64,000 nt of DNA. Origin: Streptomyces glaucescens (GTDB taxonomy: Bacteria > Actinomycetota > Actinomycetes > Streptomycetales > Streptomycetaceae). The stretch lies in the NCBI RefSeq assembly GCF_000761215.1, contig NZ_CP009438.1:4853501-4917500 (forward strand). Reading direction: 5' to 3'. Position 1 is the stretch's first letter, and each line of letters begins with the position of its first letter. The position numbers were made by a program, and so were the translations under genes. Below, one piece after another: positions 7,285-15,322 of the stretch. Below the pieces are notes generated by a model that did not search any database, had not been told where the DNA came from, and saw nothing but the letters and a program-made list of their open reading frames with translations.

Positions 7285-9683
7285 GATCCCGACGGAGAAC
7301 GGCCCTGCTGGCCGCCATGGGCCTCGCCGGAGGCCTCCTCCTCTCCACCCCCCAGTCCGCCTCCGCCGCCAACCTCATCAAGAACCCCGGGTTCGAGACG
7401 GCCGGCACCGGTGACATGCCGTACTGCTGGCAGAAGTCCGGCTGGGGCGACAACGACTTCACCTTCACCACGACGGCCGACGCCCGCTCCGGCGGCAAGG
7501 CGATGAAGGTCGAGCTGACCCGGCGGGCCGACGGCGACCGCAAGGCGCTGATCACCGAGTCGGCGGACTGCGCGCCGGTGGTCGCCGCCGGCAAGCAGTA
7601 CGACCTGTCCCTCTGGTACAAGACGACCACGCCGGACGCCAACGTCACCCTGTTCCGGCACGACACCACGACGGGCTGGCAGTACTGGACCGACCTGAAG
7701 ACGCTCCAGCTTGCGGCGGACTGGACCCAGGCGTCCGTCCGCACCCCCGAGGTCCCGGCCGGCACCGACCGCATCAGCTGGGGCGTCTCCGTCTACGGCA
7801 CCGGCTCGGCCACCACCGACGACTACACCATGGAGCAGGTCGCCGAGCCGGTGCCGCCGCCGCAGTGCACCGGCACCGCCCAGCAGTGCGCCGACGGCAG
7901 GTGGGAGGTGCTGCCCGCGCAGAACCCGGTCCGCTCCATGCACTCGGTGGTCCTGCACAACGGCAGGATCCTGCTCATCGCGGGCTCCGGCAACGACCCG
8001 GAGAAGTTCCGGGCGGGCACCTTCACCTCGGCGGTCTACGACCCGGCGAACGGCACCTACAAGATCATCCCCACGCCGAAGGACATGTTCTGCGCCGGGC
8101 ACGTCCAGCTCCAGGACGGGCGGGTGCTGGTGATGAGCGGCAACAAGGGCTACCCGTCGGCGGACGGGAAGACCGGCTACCAGGGGTACAAGGACTCGTA
8201 CGTCTTCGACCCCGCGACCGAGACGTACACGAAGACCAACGACATGAACGACGGGCACTGGTACCCGTCGGCGACCGTCCTCGGCAACGGCGACGTGCTC
8301 TCCTTCGGCGGGCTGAAGGAGGACTCCACCGGCTCGGTCACCGCCGAGCGCTGGTCGCAGGCCCAGCAGCGCTGGCTGCCGACCTGGCAGGTCAAGCAGA
8401 CCTGGTCGTTCTGGGGCCTGTACCCGTCGATGATCCTCCTGCAGGACGGCCGGCTCTTCTACTCCGGCAGCCATGTCTTCGGCAACAACATCCCCGGCAC
8501 CGGCGCCGCGATCTACGACTACGACGCCAACACCATCACCCAGGTGCCCGGCCTGCAGAGGAAGGACGAACGCGACCAGTCGGCCAGCGTGCTGCTGCCG
8601 CCCGCCCAGGACCAGAAGGTGCTCACCCTCGGCGGGGGCAACATCGACTCCAACCCCGACGCCAACCGCCTCACCGACGTCATCGACCTGAAGCAGCCGA
8701 ACCCGCAGTACACCGCCGGGCCGCCGCTCCCGCAGGGCACCGTCGACTTCGGCAACGGCAAGGTCGCGCAGACCGGTGACCAGGGCAAGATGTACGCCTC
8801 CGCGGTGCTGCTGCCCGACGGCAAGGTGCTGGAGACGGGCGGCGCCCTGCACAACCGCGCGAACCCGGTCTTCGAGACCTCCCTCTACGACCCGGGGACG
8901 AACACCTTCGACCCGGTGGCCGTCGACCCGCAGGCCCACGGCTACCACTCCTCGGCGTTCCTGCTGCCCGACGGCCGGGTGATGGCCACCGGTGACAACC
9001 CGGGCAACGGGAGCTGGAACCACAACGTGTCCGTCTACACCCCGCCCTACCTGTTCAAGGGCCCCCGCCCGACGATCACTTCGGTGATCGACACCGAGTG
9101 GACCTACGGCGACACCCAGCGGATCACCGTCGACCGGCCCATCGCCAAGGCCGAACTGATCCGCCCGGCCGCCGTCACCCACTCCTCCGACCCCAACCAG
9201 CGGTTCGTGGACCTGCCGCTGTCCGTCGACGGCAACAACGTCGACCTGAACGTGACGAGCAACCCCAACCTGGCCCCGCCCGGCTGGTACATGCTCTTCG
9301 CGGTCGACGCCAACGGCGTCCCCTCGGTGGCGAAGTGGGTGCACCTGCAGGGCCCGGCCGCGCTCAGCGCCACCGGCGCCTCCCCGCACGTCCACTCCTT
9401 CGCGGACGAGCTCGAAGGCACGGTGCAGCGCCCCGGCAGGAAGCGCGCCTCCCAGCCGGTCGCCCCCACCGTCTCCGGCTGCGACCGGCACTACGGCTCC
9501 GCCAACGTCTGCGTGCCCACCGCCTTCCCGCCCCAGGTGAAGAAGACGACCGCCGCCCGCTGCGGCTGGCTCCAGCGCAACGACTACGGCCGCCTGCGGA
9601 TCAACGGCGCCGACGACCCGCTCCGACTCGACCCGGACAGGGACGGGGTGGCCTGCGGGAAGGGAGACCTGCGGCGGCGTTAG
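7281..9683 (+). CDS. Secreted GlxA/galactose-oxidase-like copper radical oxidase with N-terminal carbohydrate-binding-like and C-terminal Excalibur domains
   Basis: The 800-residue exported protein has a twin-basic signal peptide (RSRRRTALLAAMGLAGGLLL...ASA). A jelly-roll CBM-like domain (NLIKNPGFETAG) follows, then a kelch propeller, a DUF1929-type C-terminal domain (PRPTITSVIDTEWTYGD) and an Excalibur calcium-binding tail (DPDRDGVACG). The copper radical site of galactose oxidase is preserved: Cys271 (DMFC) and Tyr328 (HWYPSA) for the thioether cofactor, Tyr555-His556 (GYHSSAFLLPDGR) and His634 (VTHSSDPNQR) as copper ligands. In Streptomyces the GlxA oxidase acts with a cellulose-synthase-like enzyme on hyphal-tip glycan. 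The GT2 gene in this operon suggests an analogous partnership. It overlaps the convergent downstream gene by 4 nt. Confidence 0.9.
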   Translation: MRSRRRTALLAAMGLAGGLLLSTPQSASAANLIKNPGFETAGTGDMPYCWQKSGWGDNDFTFTTTADARSGGKAMKVELTRRADGDRKALITESADCAPVVAAGKQYDLSLWYKTTTPDANVTLFRHDTTTGWQYWTDLKTLQLAADWTQASVRTPEVPAGTDRISWGVSVYGTGSATTDDYTMEQVAEPVPPPQCTGTAQQCADGRWEVLPAQNPVRSMHSVVLHNGRILLIAGSGNDPEKFRAGTFTSAVYDPANGTYKIIPTPKDMFCAGHVQLQDGRVLVMSGNKGYPSADGKTGYQGYKDSYVFDPATETYTKTNDMNDGHWYPSATVLGNGDVLSFGGLKEDSTGSVTAERWSQAQQRWLPTWQVKQTWSFWGLYPSMILLQDGRLFYSGSHVFGNNIPGTGAAIYDYDANTITQVPGLQRKDERDQSASVLLPPAQDQKVLTLGGGNIDSNPDANRLTDVIDLKQPNPQYTAGPPLPQGTVDFGNGKVAQTGDQGKMYASAVLLPDGKVLETGGALHNRANPVFETSLYDPGTNTFDPVAVDPQAHGYHSSAFLLPDGRVMATGDNPGNGSWNHNVSVYTPPYLFKGPRPTITSVIDTEWTYGDTQRITVDRPIAKAELIRPAAVTHSSDPNQRFVDLPLSVDGNNVDLNVTSNPNLAPPGWYMLFAVDANGVPSVAKWVHLQGPAALSATGASPHVHSFADELEGTVQRPGRKRASQPVAPTVSGCDRHYGSANVCVPTAFPPQVKKTTAARCGWLQRNDYGRLRINGADDPLRLDPDRDGVACGKGDLRRR

Positions 9684-10411
9684 CCGCGCTGCGGGAACTC
9701 GGCCAGGGCGCGCTCCACGATGGCTTCCAGCTGTTCGTGGTGCGCGCCCTTCCAGTAGGCGCGCCCGCACTCACCGCACTGCGCGAACACGTCGTACGTC
9801 CGCTGGGTGCCGGCCTCCAGCCGGTCCGCCACCTCCTCCTTGGTGGCCTCCTTCAGCAGGCCGTTGCAGGCGGTGCAGCGGGTCCACGGGCGCAGCTCGG
9901 GCCGGAACCGGTCCAGGACGTCCTGGAGCTGCTCGTCCGGCCGGGTGCTGTAGACGAACGCGCCCGCCCACAGCTCCCGGCGACGCAGCAGGCCCCGGTC
10001 GCGGCTGAGCATGACCCGCTGCTCGGCGGCCGAGCGGGCGGCGAGGGCGGGGTCGCCGATGTCCGTCGACTCGTAGGCGGTGTCCACGCCGAGCAGCCGC
10101 AGCCGGCGGGCCAGCGTGCCGAGGTGCACGTCGAGGAGGAAGCGCAGCGGGGCACCGGGCACCCGCTGCGGGCGGGTCACGGCCCGCACGCCCACCCGCT
10201 CGCCGTCCCGGGGGACGTGCCCGGTGGGCACGGGCCGTCCGTCGACGACCAGTTCGCCGACCTCGGTGAGCGGCACCCCGAGGGATTCGACGACGTGCCC
10301 GAGCGTGGAGACGCCGTCGGTGGCGAGGCGGGTCGCGCCGCGGCGGCGCTCCTGCGGCACGAACAGGGCCAGTTCGGGGGCGACTTCGACGTGGATCTCC
10401 GCTGTGTTCAC
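9680..10411 (-). CDS. Mut7-C RNase-domain protein with ubiquitin-like N-terminus
   Basis: The 243-residue protein has two parts. Residues 1-85 resemble a ThiS/MoaD-type ubiquitin fold (Mut7-C ubiquitin domain: VHVEVAPELALFVP, VVDGRPVP). Residues 90-235 form the Mut7-C RNase domain, a PIN-like fold, with conserved RFLLDVHLGTLARRLRLLGVDTAY and DPALAARSAAEQRVMLSRDRGLL, and a zinc ribbon (TRCTACNGLL ... AQCGECGRAYWKG). A role in RNA degradation or tRNA/rRNA processing is inferred for the family but not proven. It lies 4 nt downstream of the TetR gene on the same strand, so both are likely co-transcribed. The stop overlaps that of the convergent copper oxidase gene. Confidence 0.85.
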   Translation of the reverse strand: MNTAEIHVEVAPELALFVPQERRRGATRLATDGVSTLGHVVESLGVPLTEVGELVVDGRPVPTGHVPRDGERVGVRAVTRPQRVPGAPLRFLLDVHLGTLARRLRLLGVDTAYESTDIGDPALAARSAAEQRVMLSRDRGLLRRRELWAGAFVYSTRPDEQLQDVLDRFRPELRPWTRCTACNGLLKEATKEEVADRLEAGTQRTYDVFAQCGECGRAYWKGAHHEQLEAIVERALAEFPQRG

Positions 10412-10415
10412 GGGA

Positions 10416-11045
10416 TCAGGATGTCAGGCCGTGTTCGAAGACGGTGAGGGCGCGGTCCACCAGCTCCCCGAAGTCCTCGCTGAAGCCGCCCTTCACCCAG
10501 TGCCGGGTGGCTTCCATCAGCCCGCCGATCAGGGACATCGCGAAGACCCGCACCTCCAGGCTCTCCGGGTCGCGCCCGGTGCGCTCGGCGATGGCCGCGG
10601 CGAGCAGGTCGCCGGTGGCCGCCATGCTCTCCGTCATCCGCGAGCGCACCGCCGGCACCTCGGTCATCAGCGTCGTGCGCAGCCTGATCACCCGCGGGTC
10701 CTCGTGCGCGCCGAAACCGACGGCCTTGCGCAGCACGTACCGCAACGACTCCAGCCAGGGTTCGTCCGCCGGACGCTCCCGCAGCTCCGCCAGCAGCAGC
10801 GGGTCGTACTCGTCCGTGAGGACGATGTCCTCCTTGGTCGGGAAGTAGCGGAAGACGGTCGACGGCGAGACCTCGGCGCGCTCGGCGATCTGCTCGATCG
10901 TGGTGGCCTCGTAGCCCTGTTCCTCGATCAGCGCGTAGGTGGCCTCGCGGATCGCCTCACGGGTTCTGATCTTCTTCCGCTCCCGGAGTCCCAGCTGGGG
11001 GCGGTCGGCGGGGGCGGAGGTGCGTGCGGCCGTCATGCGGGTCAT
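10416..11045 (-). CDS. TetR-family transcriptional regulator
   Basis: The product has 209 residues (or 206 from the ATG at 11036). It has an N-terminal TetR helix-turn-helix (RTREAIREATYALIEEQGYEATTIEQIAERAEVSPSTVFRYFPTKEDI) and a variable all-helical ligand domain with the acyl-CoA-dehydrogenase-regulator style sequence DEYDPLLLAELRERPADEP. Its ATG overlaps the TGA of the truncated MFS gene upstream (ATGA), which fits a regulator that once formed an operon with an exporter. Because that exporter is now only a stump, the regulator may be an orphan. The native promoter may have been lost with the deletion. Confidence 0.88.
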   Translation of the reverse strand: MTRMTAARTSAPADRPQLGLRERKKIRTREAIREATYALIEEQGYEATTIEQIAERAEVSPSTVFRYFPTKEDIVLTDEYDPLLLAELRERPADEPWLESLRYVLRKAVGFGAHEDPRVIRLRTTLMTEVPAVRSRMTESMAATGDLLAAAIAERTGRDPESLEVRVFAMSLIGGLMEATRHWVKGGFSEDFGELVDRALTVFEHGLTS

Positions 11046-11405
11046 TGTCCGGCATCGGCGGCGGGCGTGGCCATGTCGGGGGCGGCGGGCGCGCTCCGGG
11101 CGCCGGGCAGGAAGCCCGCCACCAGCAGCGCGGACACCAGCGAGGCCAGCGCGCACACCAGCAGCACCAGGGCCGTGCCGTGCGCGTACGCGCCGTTCGC
11201 CGAGGCGATCAGCCCGGGTGCGCCCGACCGTTCGGCGACGAGGCGGACGGCGACGACCGACTCCCCGGCGGTGTCCGCGGCCTGCGGGGGCAGTCCCGCG
11301 ACATCGAGCCGGTCCCGGAAGGCGCCGCTGAGCAGCGAGCCGAGCAGGGCGATGCCGGTCGCCCCGCCGGCCTGGCGCAACGTCATGAGGAGTCCCGAAA
11401 ACTCT
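11042..11405 (-). pseudogene. C-terminal remnant of a DHA2-type MFS drug exporter
   Basis: The minus-strand frame encodes about 120 residues matching only the end of 14-TM EmrB/QacA exporters: SGLLMTLRQAGGATGIALLG, an extracytoplasmic loop, then the last membrane helix (GTALVLLVCALASLVSALLV) and tail. Upstream of the SGLL block the similarity stops abruptly at about 11,400, and no gene start with a ribosome site is visible, so about three quarters of the gene is missing. Its stop overlaps the TetR start, the usual layout for regulator-exporter pairs. I read this as a deletion scar rather than a functional small protein. Confidence 0.7.
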
Positions 11406-11454
11406 CGGAATCGAGTGACTGTCGATGCGGCCCCGGTTCGCGGGCATGAAGAAC

Positions 11455-11480
11455 GGGCCACGGCTCGCAAGCCGTGGCCC
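11455..11480 (-). terminator. Hairpin terminator downstream of trhA
   Basis: An 11-bp perfect inverted repeat (GGGCCACGGCT / AGCCGTGGCCC) encloses a 4-nt loop and begins 15 nt past the stop of the minus-strand trhA gene. It lacks a long T run, as is common in Streptomyces. It also insulates the MFS remnant from trhA transcription. Confidence 0.7.
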
Positions 11481-11495
11481 GGAAGGAGAGGTGTC

Positions 11496-12224
11496 CTACG
11501 CGTGCTGGTACGCCACCAGGGAGATGCCGATGTAGTGGGCGATGAACGCCGCCAGCGTGAGGGCGTGGAAGACCTCGTGGAAGCCGAACCAGCGCGGTGA
11601 CGGGTTCGGGCGCTTGATGCCGTAGACGATGCCGCCCAGGCTGTAGAGGAGTCCGCCGACGACCACCAGGATGAGGACGGCGACGCCGCCCGCGCGCATG
11701 AAGTCGGGCAGGAAGAAGACGGCCGCCCAGCCCATCGCGATGTAGCAGGGCGTGTAGAGCCAGCGCGGGGCGCCGACCCAGAAGACCCGGAAGGCGATGC
11801 CGGCCAGGGCCGCGGCCCAGATGCCCCACAGCAGCCACCGGCCCTTGGAGCCCGGCAGGAGCAGCAGCGTGAGCGGGGTGTAGGTGCCCGCGATGATCAG
11901 GAAGATGTTGGCGTGGTCCAGGCGACGCAGCACGCCGTCCATCCGGGGGCTCCAGTTGCCCCGGTGGTACAGCGCGCTCACGCCGAAGAGCAGGCACGCG
12001 GTCAGCGCGTAGACGCCGCACGCGATGCGGCCGCGCGGCGAATCGGCGAGTGCGGTCAGCACCAGGCCCGCGATCAGCGCGGCGGGGAACATGCCGAGGT
12101 GCAGCCAGCCGCGCAGCTTCGGCTTGACGGAGTCCGGAAGGGACGGGTGCGGCAGATGGCGCGCCACGGAACCACGGTCGGCGGCCGGCGTGTGCGTGTG
12201 CGCATCGGAGGCGGACGCAGTCAT
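11496..12224 (-). CDS. trhA: PAQR-family membrane homeostasis protein TrhA (hemolysin III-like)
   Basis: The 242-residue protein has about seven membrane helices after a polar 40-residue N-terminus. It carries the family motifs: the SALYHRGNWSP helix (Ser...His), the NIFLIIAGTYTPL segment with the conserved Asp/His region (LDHANIF), and the C-terminal HEVFHALTLAAFIAHY metal-ligand histidines. Bacterial members are linked to membrane-fluidity homeostasis and were historically called hemolysin III. The ATG at 12224 is the only plausible start. It is monocistronic, ends at a strong hairpin and diverges from pckG. Confidence 0.9.
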   Translation of the reverse strand: MTASASDAHTHTPAADRGSVARHLPHPSLPDSVKPKLRGWLHLGMFPAALIAGLVLTALADSPRGRIACGVYALTACLLFGVSALYHRGNWSPRMDGVLRRLDHANIFLIIAGTYTPLTLLLLPGSKGRWLLWGIWAAALAGIAFRVFWVGAPRWLYTPCYIAMGWAAVFFLPDFMRAGGVAVLILVVVGGLLYSLGGIVYGIKRPNPSPRWFGFHEVFHALTLAAFIAHYIGISLVAYQHA

Positions 12225-12480
12225 GCGGGGAATCGTACCTACGGCCTCGTAAGTCGCGGATCAGGGAGTCCTGGCCACCGCCCGTGATCACCCGTGTGCC
12301 GGGCCCGACGGTCACCGGCGCAGCCGCCTCGTGCTCCCGCCGACGGCTCGGGCCCGACGGCCGCACCGGCATCGCGGGTATCTCAAAGAAAAAGTCAGCC
12401 GAACCCAAGGTGTACGCAAAAAATCACGGTGAAATCCGCTGAACGTGGCGTTCCTCACGGCGCTCAGGTGTGCGGCCCTC

Positions 12481-12509
12481 TGGACAAATGCGCAGCCACC
12501 TCGGATGAT
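12481..12509 (+). promoter_or_regulatory. Candidate promoter of pckG within the trhA-pckG intergenic region
   Basis: The 383-nt gap between trhA and pckG is unusually AT-containing around 12,370-12,520 and holds no convincing gene. A TGGACA box at 12481-12486 and a GATGAT box at 12504-12509 are 17 nt apart, which would give a leader of about 90 nt before the pckG ribosome site (AGGAG at 12598-12602). Longer A-rich tracts upstream (around 12,378-12,420) could bind regulators. This is inference from box similarity only. Confidence 0.35.
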
Positions 12510-12607
12510 CAAATGAGTGCGGTCGGCACCGGATGAGCGGCTACGAAGCATCCGGGTCGCGGCCCCCACGGGGCAGACAGGACAAAAACCCTCTCTTAGG
12601 AGCGATC

Positions 12608-14440
12608 GTGGCGCGCGACAACGCGGCTCCCACCGTCAGCCCGACCAACCATCAGGAACTGATCTCGTGGGTCGACGAGATCGCTGAACTGACCCAGCCG
12701 GACAACGTGGTCTGGTGCGACGGATCCGAGGCCGAGTACGAGCGACTGTGCGAAGAGCTCGTCCGGAAGGGCACCTTCCGCAAGCTCGACCCCGTCAAGC
12801 GCCCGAACTCCTACTACGCCGCCTCCGACCCCACCGACGTCGCCCGCGTCGAGGACCGGACCTTCATCTGCTCCGAGAAGGAGGAGGACGCCGGCCCCAC
12901 CAACCACTGGAAGGCCCCCGCCGAGATGCGGGAGATCTTCCAGGGCTCCGGCGGCGAGGGCGGCCTCTTCCGCGGCTCCATGCGCGGCCGCACCATGTAC
13001 GTCGTGCCCTTCTGCATGGGCCCGCTCGGCTCGCCGCTGTCCGCGATCGGCGTCGAGATCACCGACTCCGCGTACGTCGCCGTCGCCATGCGCACCATGA
13101 CCCGCATGGGCCAGGCCGTCCTCGACGAGCTGGGCGACGACGGCTTCTTCGTCCGGGCCGTCCACACCCTGGGCGCCCCGCTGGAGCCCGGCCAGGAGGA
13201 CGTCCCCTGGCCCTGCAACCAGACCAAGTACATCTCCCACTTCCCGGAGACCCGCGAGATCTGGTCCTACGGCTCCGGCTACGGCGGCAACGCCCTGCTC
13301 GGCAAGAAGTGCTACGCCCTGCGCATCGCCTCCGTCATGGCCCGCGACGAGGGCTGGCTCGCCGAGCACATGCTGATCCTCAAGCTCACCCCGCCGCAGG
13401 GCGAGCCGAAGTACGTGGCCGCCGCCTTCCCGTCCGCGTGCGGCAAGACCAACCTGGCCATGCTGGAGCCCACGATCTCCGGCTGGACGGTCGAGACCAT
13501 CGGTGACGACATCGCCTGGATGCGCTTCGGCGAGGACGGCCGCCTGTACGCCATCAACCCCGAGGCCGGCTTCTTCGGCGTCGCGCCCGGCACCGGCGAG
13601 CACACCAACGCCAACGCGATGAAGACCCTGTGGGGCAACTCGGTCTTCACCAACGTCGCCCTCACCGACGACAACGACGTGTGGTGGGAGGGCATGACGG
13701 AGGAGACGCCCGCCCACCTCACCGACTGGAAGGGCAACGACTGGACGCCGGAGTCCGGCACCCCGGCCGCCCACCCCAACGCCCGCTTCACCGTGCCCGC
13801 CTCGCAGTGCCCGATCATCGCGCCCGAGTGGGAGGACCCCAAGGGCGTGCCGATCTCCGCGATCCTCTTCGGCGGTCGCCGCGCCACCGCCGTCCCGCTG
13901 GTCACGGAATCCTTCGACTGGAACCACGGCGTCTTCCTCGGCGCCAACGTGGCCTCCGAGAAGACCGCCGCCGCCGAGGGCAAGGTCGGCGAGCTGCGCC
14001 GCGACCCGTTCGCCATGCTGCCGTTCTGCGGCTACAACATGGGCGACTACATGGCCCACTGGATCGACGTGGCCAAGGACAAGGACCAGTCCAAGCTGCC
14101 GAAGATCTACTACGTCAACTGGTTCCGCAAGGACGACGAGGGCCGGTTCGTCTGGCCCGGCTTCGGCGAGAACTCCCGCGTCCTGAAGTGGATCGTGGAG
14201 CGCCTGGACGGCAAGGCCGAGGGCGTGGAGACCCCGATCGGCATCCTGCCGACGAAGGACGCGCTCGACACCGACGGCCTGGACCTGGCCGACTCCGACC
14301 TGGAGTTCCTGCTGACGGTCGACAAGGAGGTGTGGCGCGAGGAGGCCGCCCTGGTCCCCGAGCACCTGAACACCTTCGGCGACCACACGCCCGAGGAACT
14401 GTGGGACGAGTACCGCGCCCTTGTGGAGCGCCTGGGCTGA
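12608..14440 (+). CDS. pckG: Phosphoenolpyruvate carboxykinase (GTP)
   Basis: This enzyme converts oxaloacetate and GTP to phosphoenolpyruvate, GDP and CO2, the gateway to gluconeogenesis and part of the anaplerotic node. The 610-residue length matches GTP-type enzymes. Diagnostic blocks are visible: the substrate-binding loop RGRTMYVVPFCMGPLGSP, YGSGYGGNALLGKKCYALR, the P-loop with the reactive cysteine FPSACGKTNLAM (Cys278), the metal/phosphate segment TIGDDIAWM, and FDWNHGVFLGANVASE. I chose the GTG at 12608 because AGGAG lies 5 nt upstream and the frame upstream has no family sequence. It is monocistronic, with a strong terminator 93 nt downstream. Confidence 0.97.
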   Translation: MARDNAAPTVSPTNHQELISWVDEIAELTQPDNVVWCDGSEAEYERLCEELVRKGTFRKLDPVKRPNSYYAASDPTDVARVEDRTFICSEKEEDAGPTNHWKAPAEMREIFQGSGGEGGLFRGSMRGRTMYVVPFCMGPLGSPLSAIGVEITDSAYVAVAMRTMTRMGQAVLDELGDDGFFVRAVHTLGAPLEPGQEDVPWPCNQTKYISHFPETREIWSYGSGYGGNALLGKKCYALRIASVMARDEGWLAEHMLILKLTPPQGEPKYVAAAFPSACGKTNLAMLEPTISGWTVETIGDDIAWMRFGEDGRLYAINPEAGFFGVAPGTGEHTNANAMKTLWGNSVFTNVALTDDNDVWWEGMTEETPAHLTDWKGNDWTPESGTPAAHPNARFTVPASQCPIIAPEWEDPKGVPISAILFGGRRATAVPLVTESFDWNHGVFLGANVASEKTAAAEGKVGELRRDPFAMLPFCGYNMGDYMAHWIDVAKDKDQSKLPKIYYVNWFRKDDEGRFVWPGFGENSRVLKWIVERLDGKAEGVETPIGILPTKDALDTDGLDLADSDLEFLLTVDKEVWREEAALVPEHLNTFGDHTPEELWDEYRALVERLG

Positions 14441-14532
14441 GCCCGCCCCCAAGACCCCGCGGCCGGCTGGAACCGACTGTGCCCTGACCAGCTACATCGT
14501 CACGGCCGGCCGCGGTGACCTCGTCACGGCAC

Positions 14533-14564
14533 CGGAGCCCCGCACAAGGGCGTGCGGGGCTCCG
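14533..14564 (+). terminator. Terminator hairpin downstream of pckG
   Basis: A perfect 13-bp inverted repeat (CGGAGCCCCGCAC / GTGCGGGGCTCCG) encloses a 6-nt loop and ends in GTTGTCC. The following 250 nt up to 14818 contain no supported gene. Confidence 0.8.
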
Positions 14565-14818
14565 TTGTCCGTGCCCGCGGGTCACCCGTGAGCGGGCGGT
14601 GTCCGCCGTCGAGCGCGGCGAGGAAAGGCAGCGCGGCCGTCCGAGGGGCGGCGCGGGAGGGCGCGGGCGACCGCACCTCGCCCGCAGCCGTGACGCGTCC
14701 GCGCGCCCGGGCGGGAAGCGCCCAGGGCCGGACGCGGTGTCATGGCAACCCGGTCCGCGCGTCGCTGCGGGTGCACGCGGACCGGGGCCGTCAAGGGGCC
14801 CTGCTCGACGAGCGGGGC

Positions 14819-15232
14819 TCAGCCGGCCGCGACCTCACGCGGCCCGAGGGCCTCCGCGTGGGCGTCCATCCGCTCGGCGGCGAGGATCGCGGCAGCGGTG
14901 TCCGCACGGGAGGCCGCGACCACGAGCGCCCGGCCGGCCAGCGTGTGGGCCCGCTCGTGCAGCGCGGCGAGGTGCGGCTCGGAGACCCGGCTCACCACGG
15001 AGCGGACCGGCGCCTGCCCTCCGCGCAGCCGGGCGACCTGGTCCGCGAGCCGTGCGGCGGCGGCGTCGAGGTCGTCGGACGGGGCCAGGGCGCGCAGCTC
15101 GTCGGTGACGGCGAGCAGCGCCGCGAGATGGCCCGCGAGCTGGATGTCCAGCTCCTCCTCACGGGACCGGTGGGGGAAGTCCGAGGCGCCGGCCACCGTG
15201 TGGACCGACTTGGTGCGGATCGGTTCGTACAT
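14819..15232 (-). CDS. Conserved hypothetical helical protein
   Basis: This 137-residue soluble protein is strongly alanine/leucine rich and predicted to be alpha-helical (REEELDIQLAGHLAALLAVTDELRALAPSDDLDAAAARLADQVARL...). It has no signal peptide, membrane segment or catalytic motif that I can recognise. The start is firm: ATG at 15232 with AGGAGG just upstream. It may be transcribed from its own promoter in the 90-nt gap after alaA, where a Fur-like inverted repeat overlaps the promoter. Function is unknown. Confidence 0.7.
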   Translation of the reverse strand: MYEPIRTKSVHTVAGASDFPHRSREEELDIQLAGHLAALLAVTDELRALAPSDDLDAAAARLADQVARLRGGQAPVRSVVSRVSEPHLAALHERAHTLAGRALVVAASRADTAAAILAAERMDAHAEALGPREVAAG

Positions 15233-15262
15233 GGGACGGCCTCCTGTGCGCTGACAGAAGAC

Positions 15263-15285
15263 ATCCTACATTGGATCCGTTCTAA
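15263..15285 (-). promoter_or_regulatory. Candidate -10 box and Fur-superfamily-like operator upstream of the 14819-15232 gene
   Basis: On the minus strand TAGGAT (15263-15268) could be a -10 box. Immediately upstream, 15271-15285 reads TTGGATC-C-GTTCTAA, a 7-1-7 imperfect inverted repeat (11 of 14 arm positions agree) resembling boxes bound by Fur/PerR/CatR-type repressors. The -35 region is weak, which would suit a regulated promoter. Regulator identity is inference. Confidence 0.3.
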
Positions 15286-15322
15286 AGTTGAGCGTCATCC
15301 CGAAACCGGGGCCTCGCGCCTC

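Noticed and set aside
11390..11450. tRNA or attachment-site remnant at the MFS breakpoint
   Set aside because: A TCGAATC-like string is absent (the sequence has GGAATCGAG), and no cloverleaf arms can be formed.
12312..12569. 85-residue minus-strand frame in the trhA-pckG gap
   Set aside because: It has no ribosome site or recognisable family. It overlaps the probable pckG promoter.
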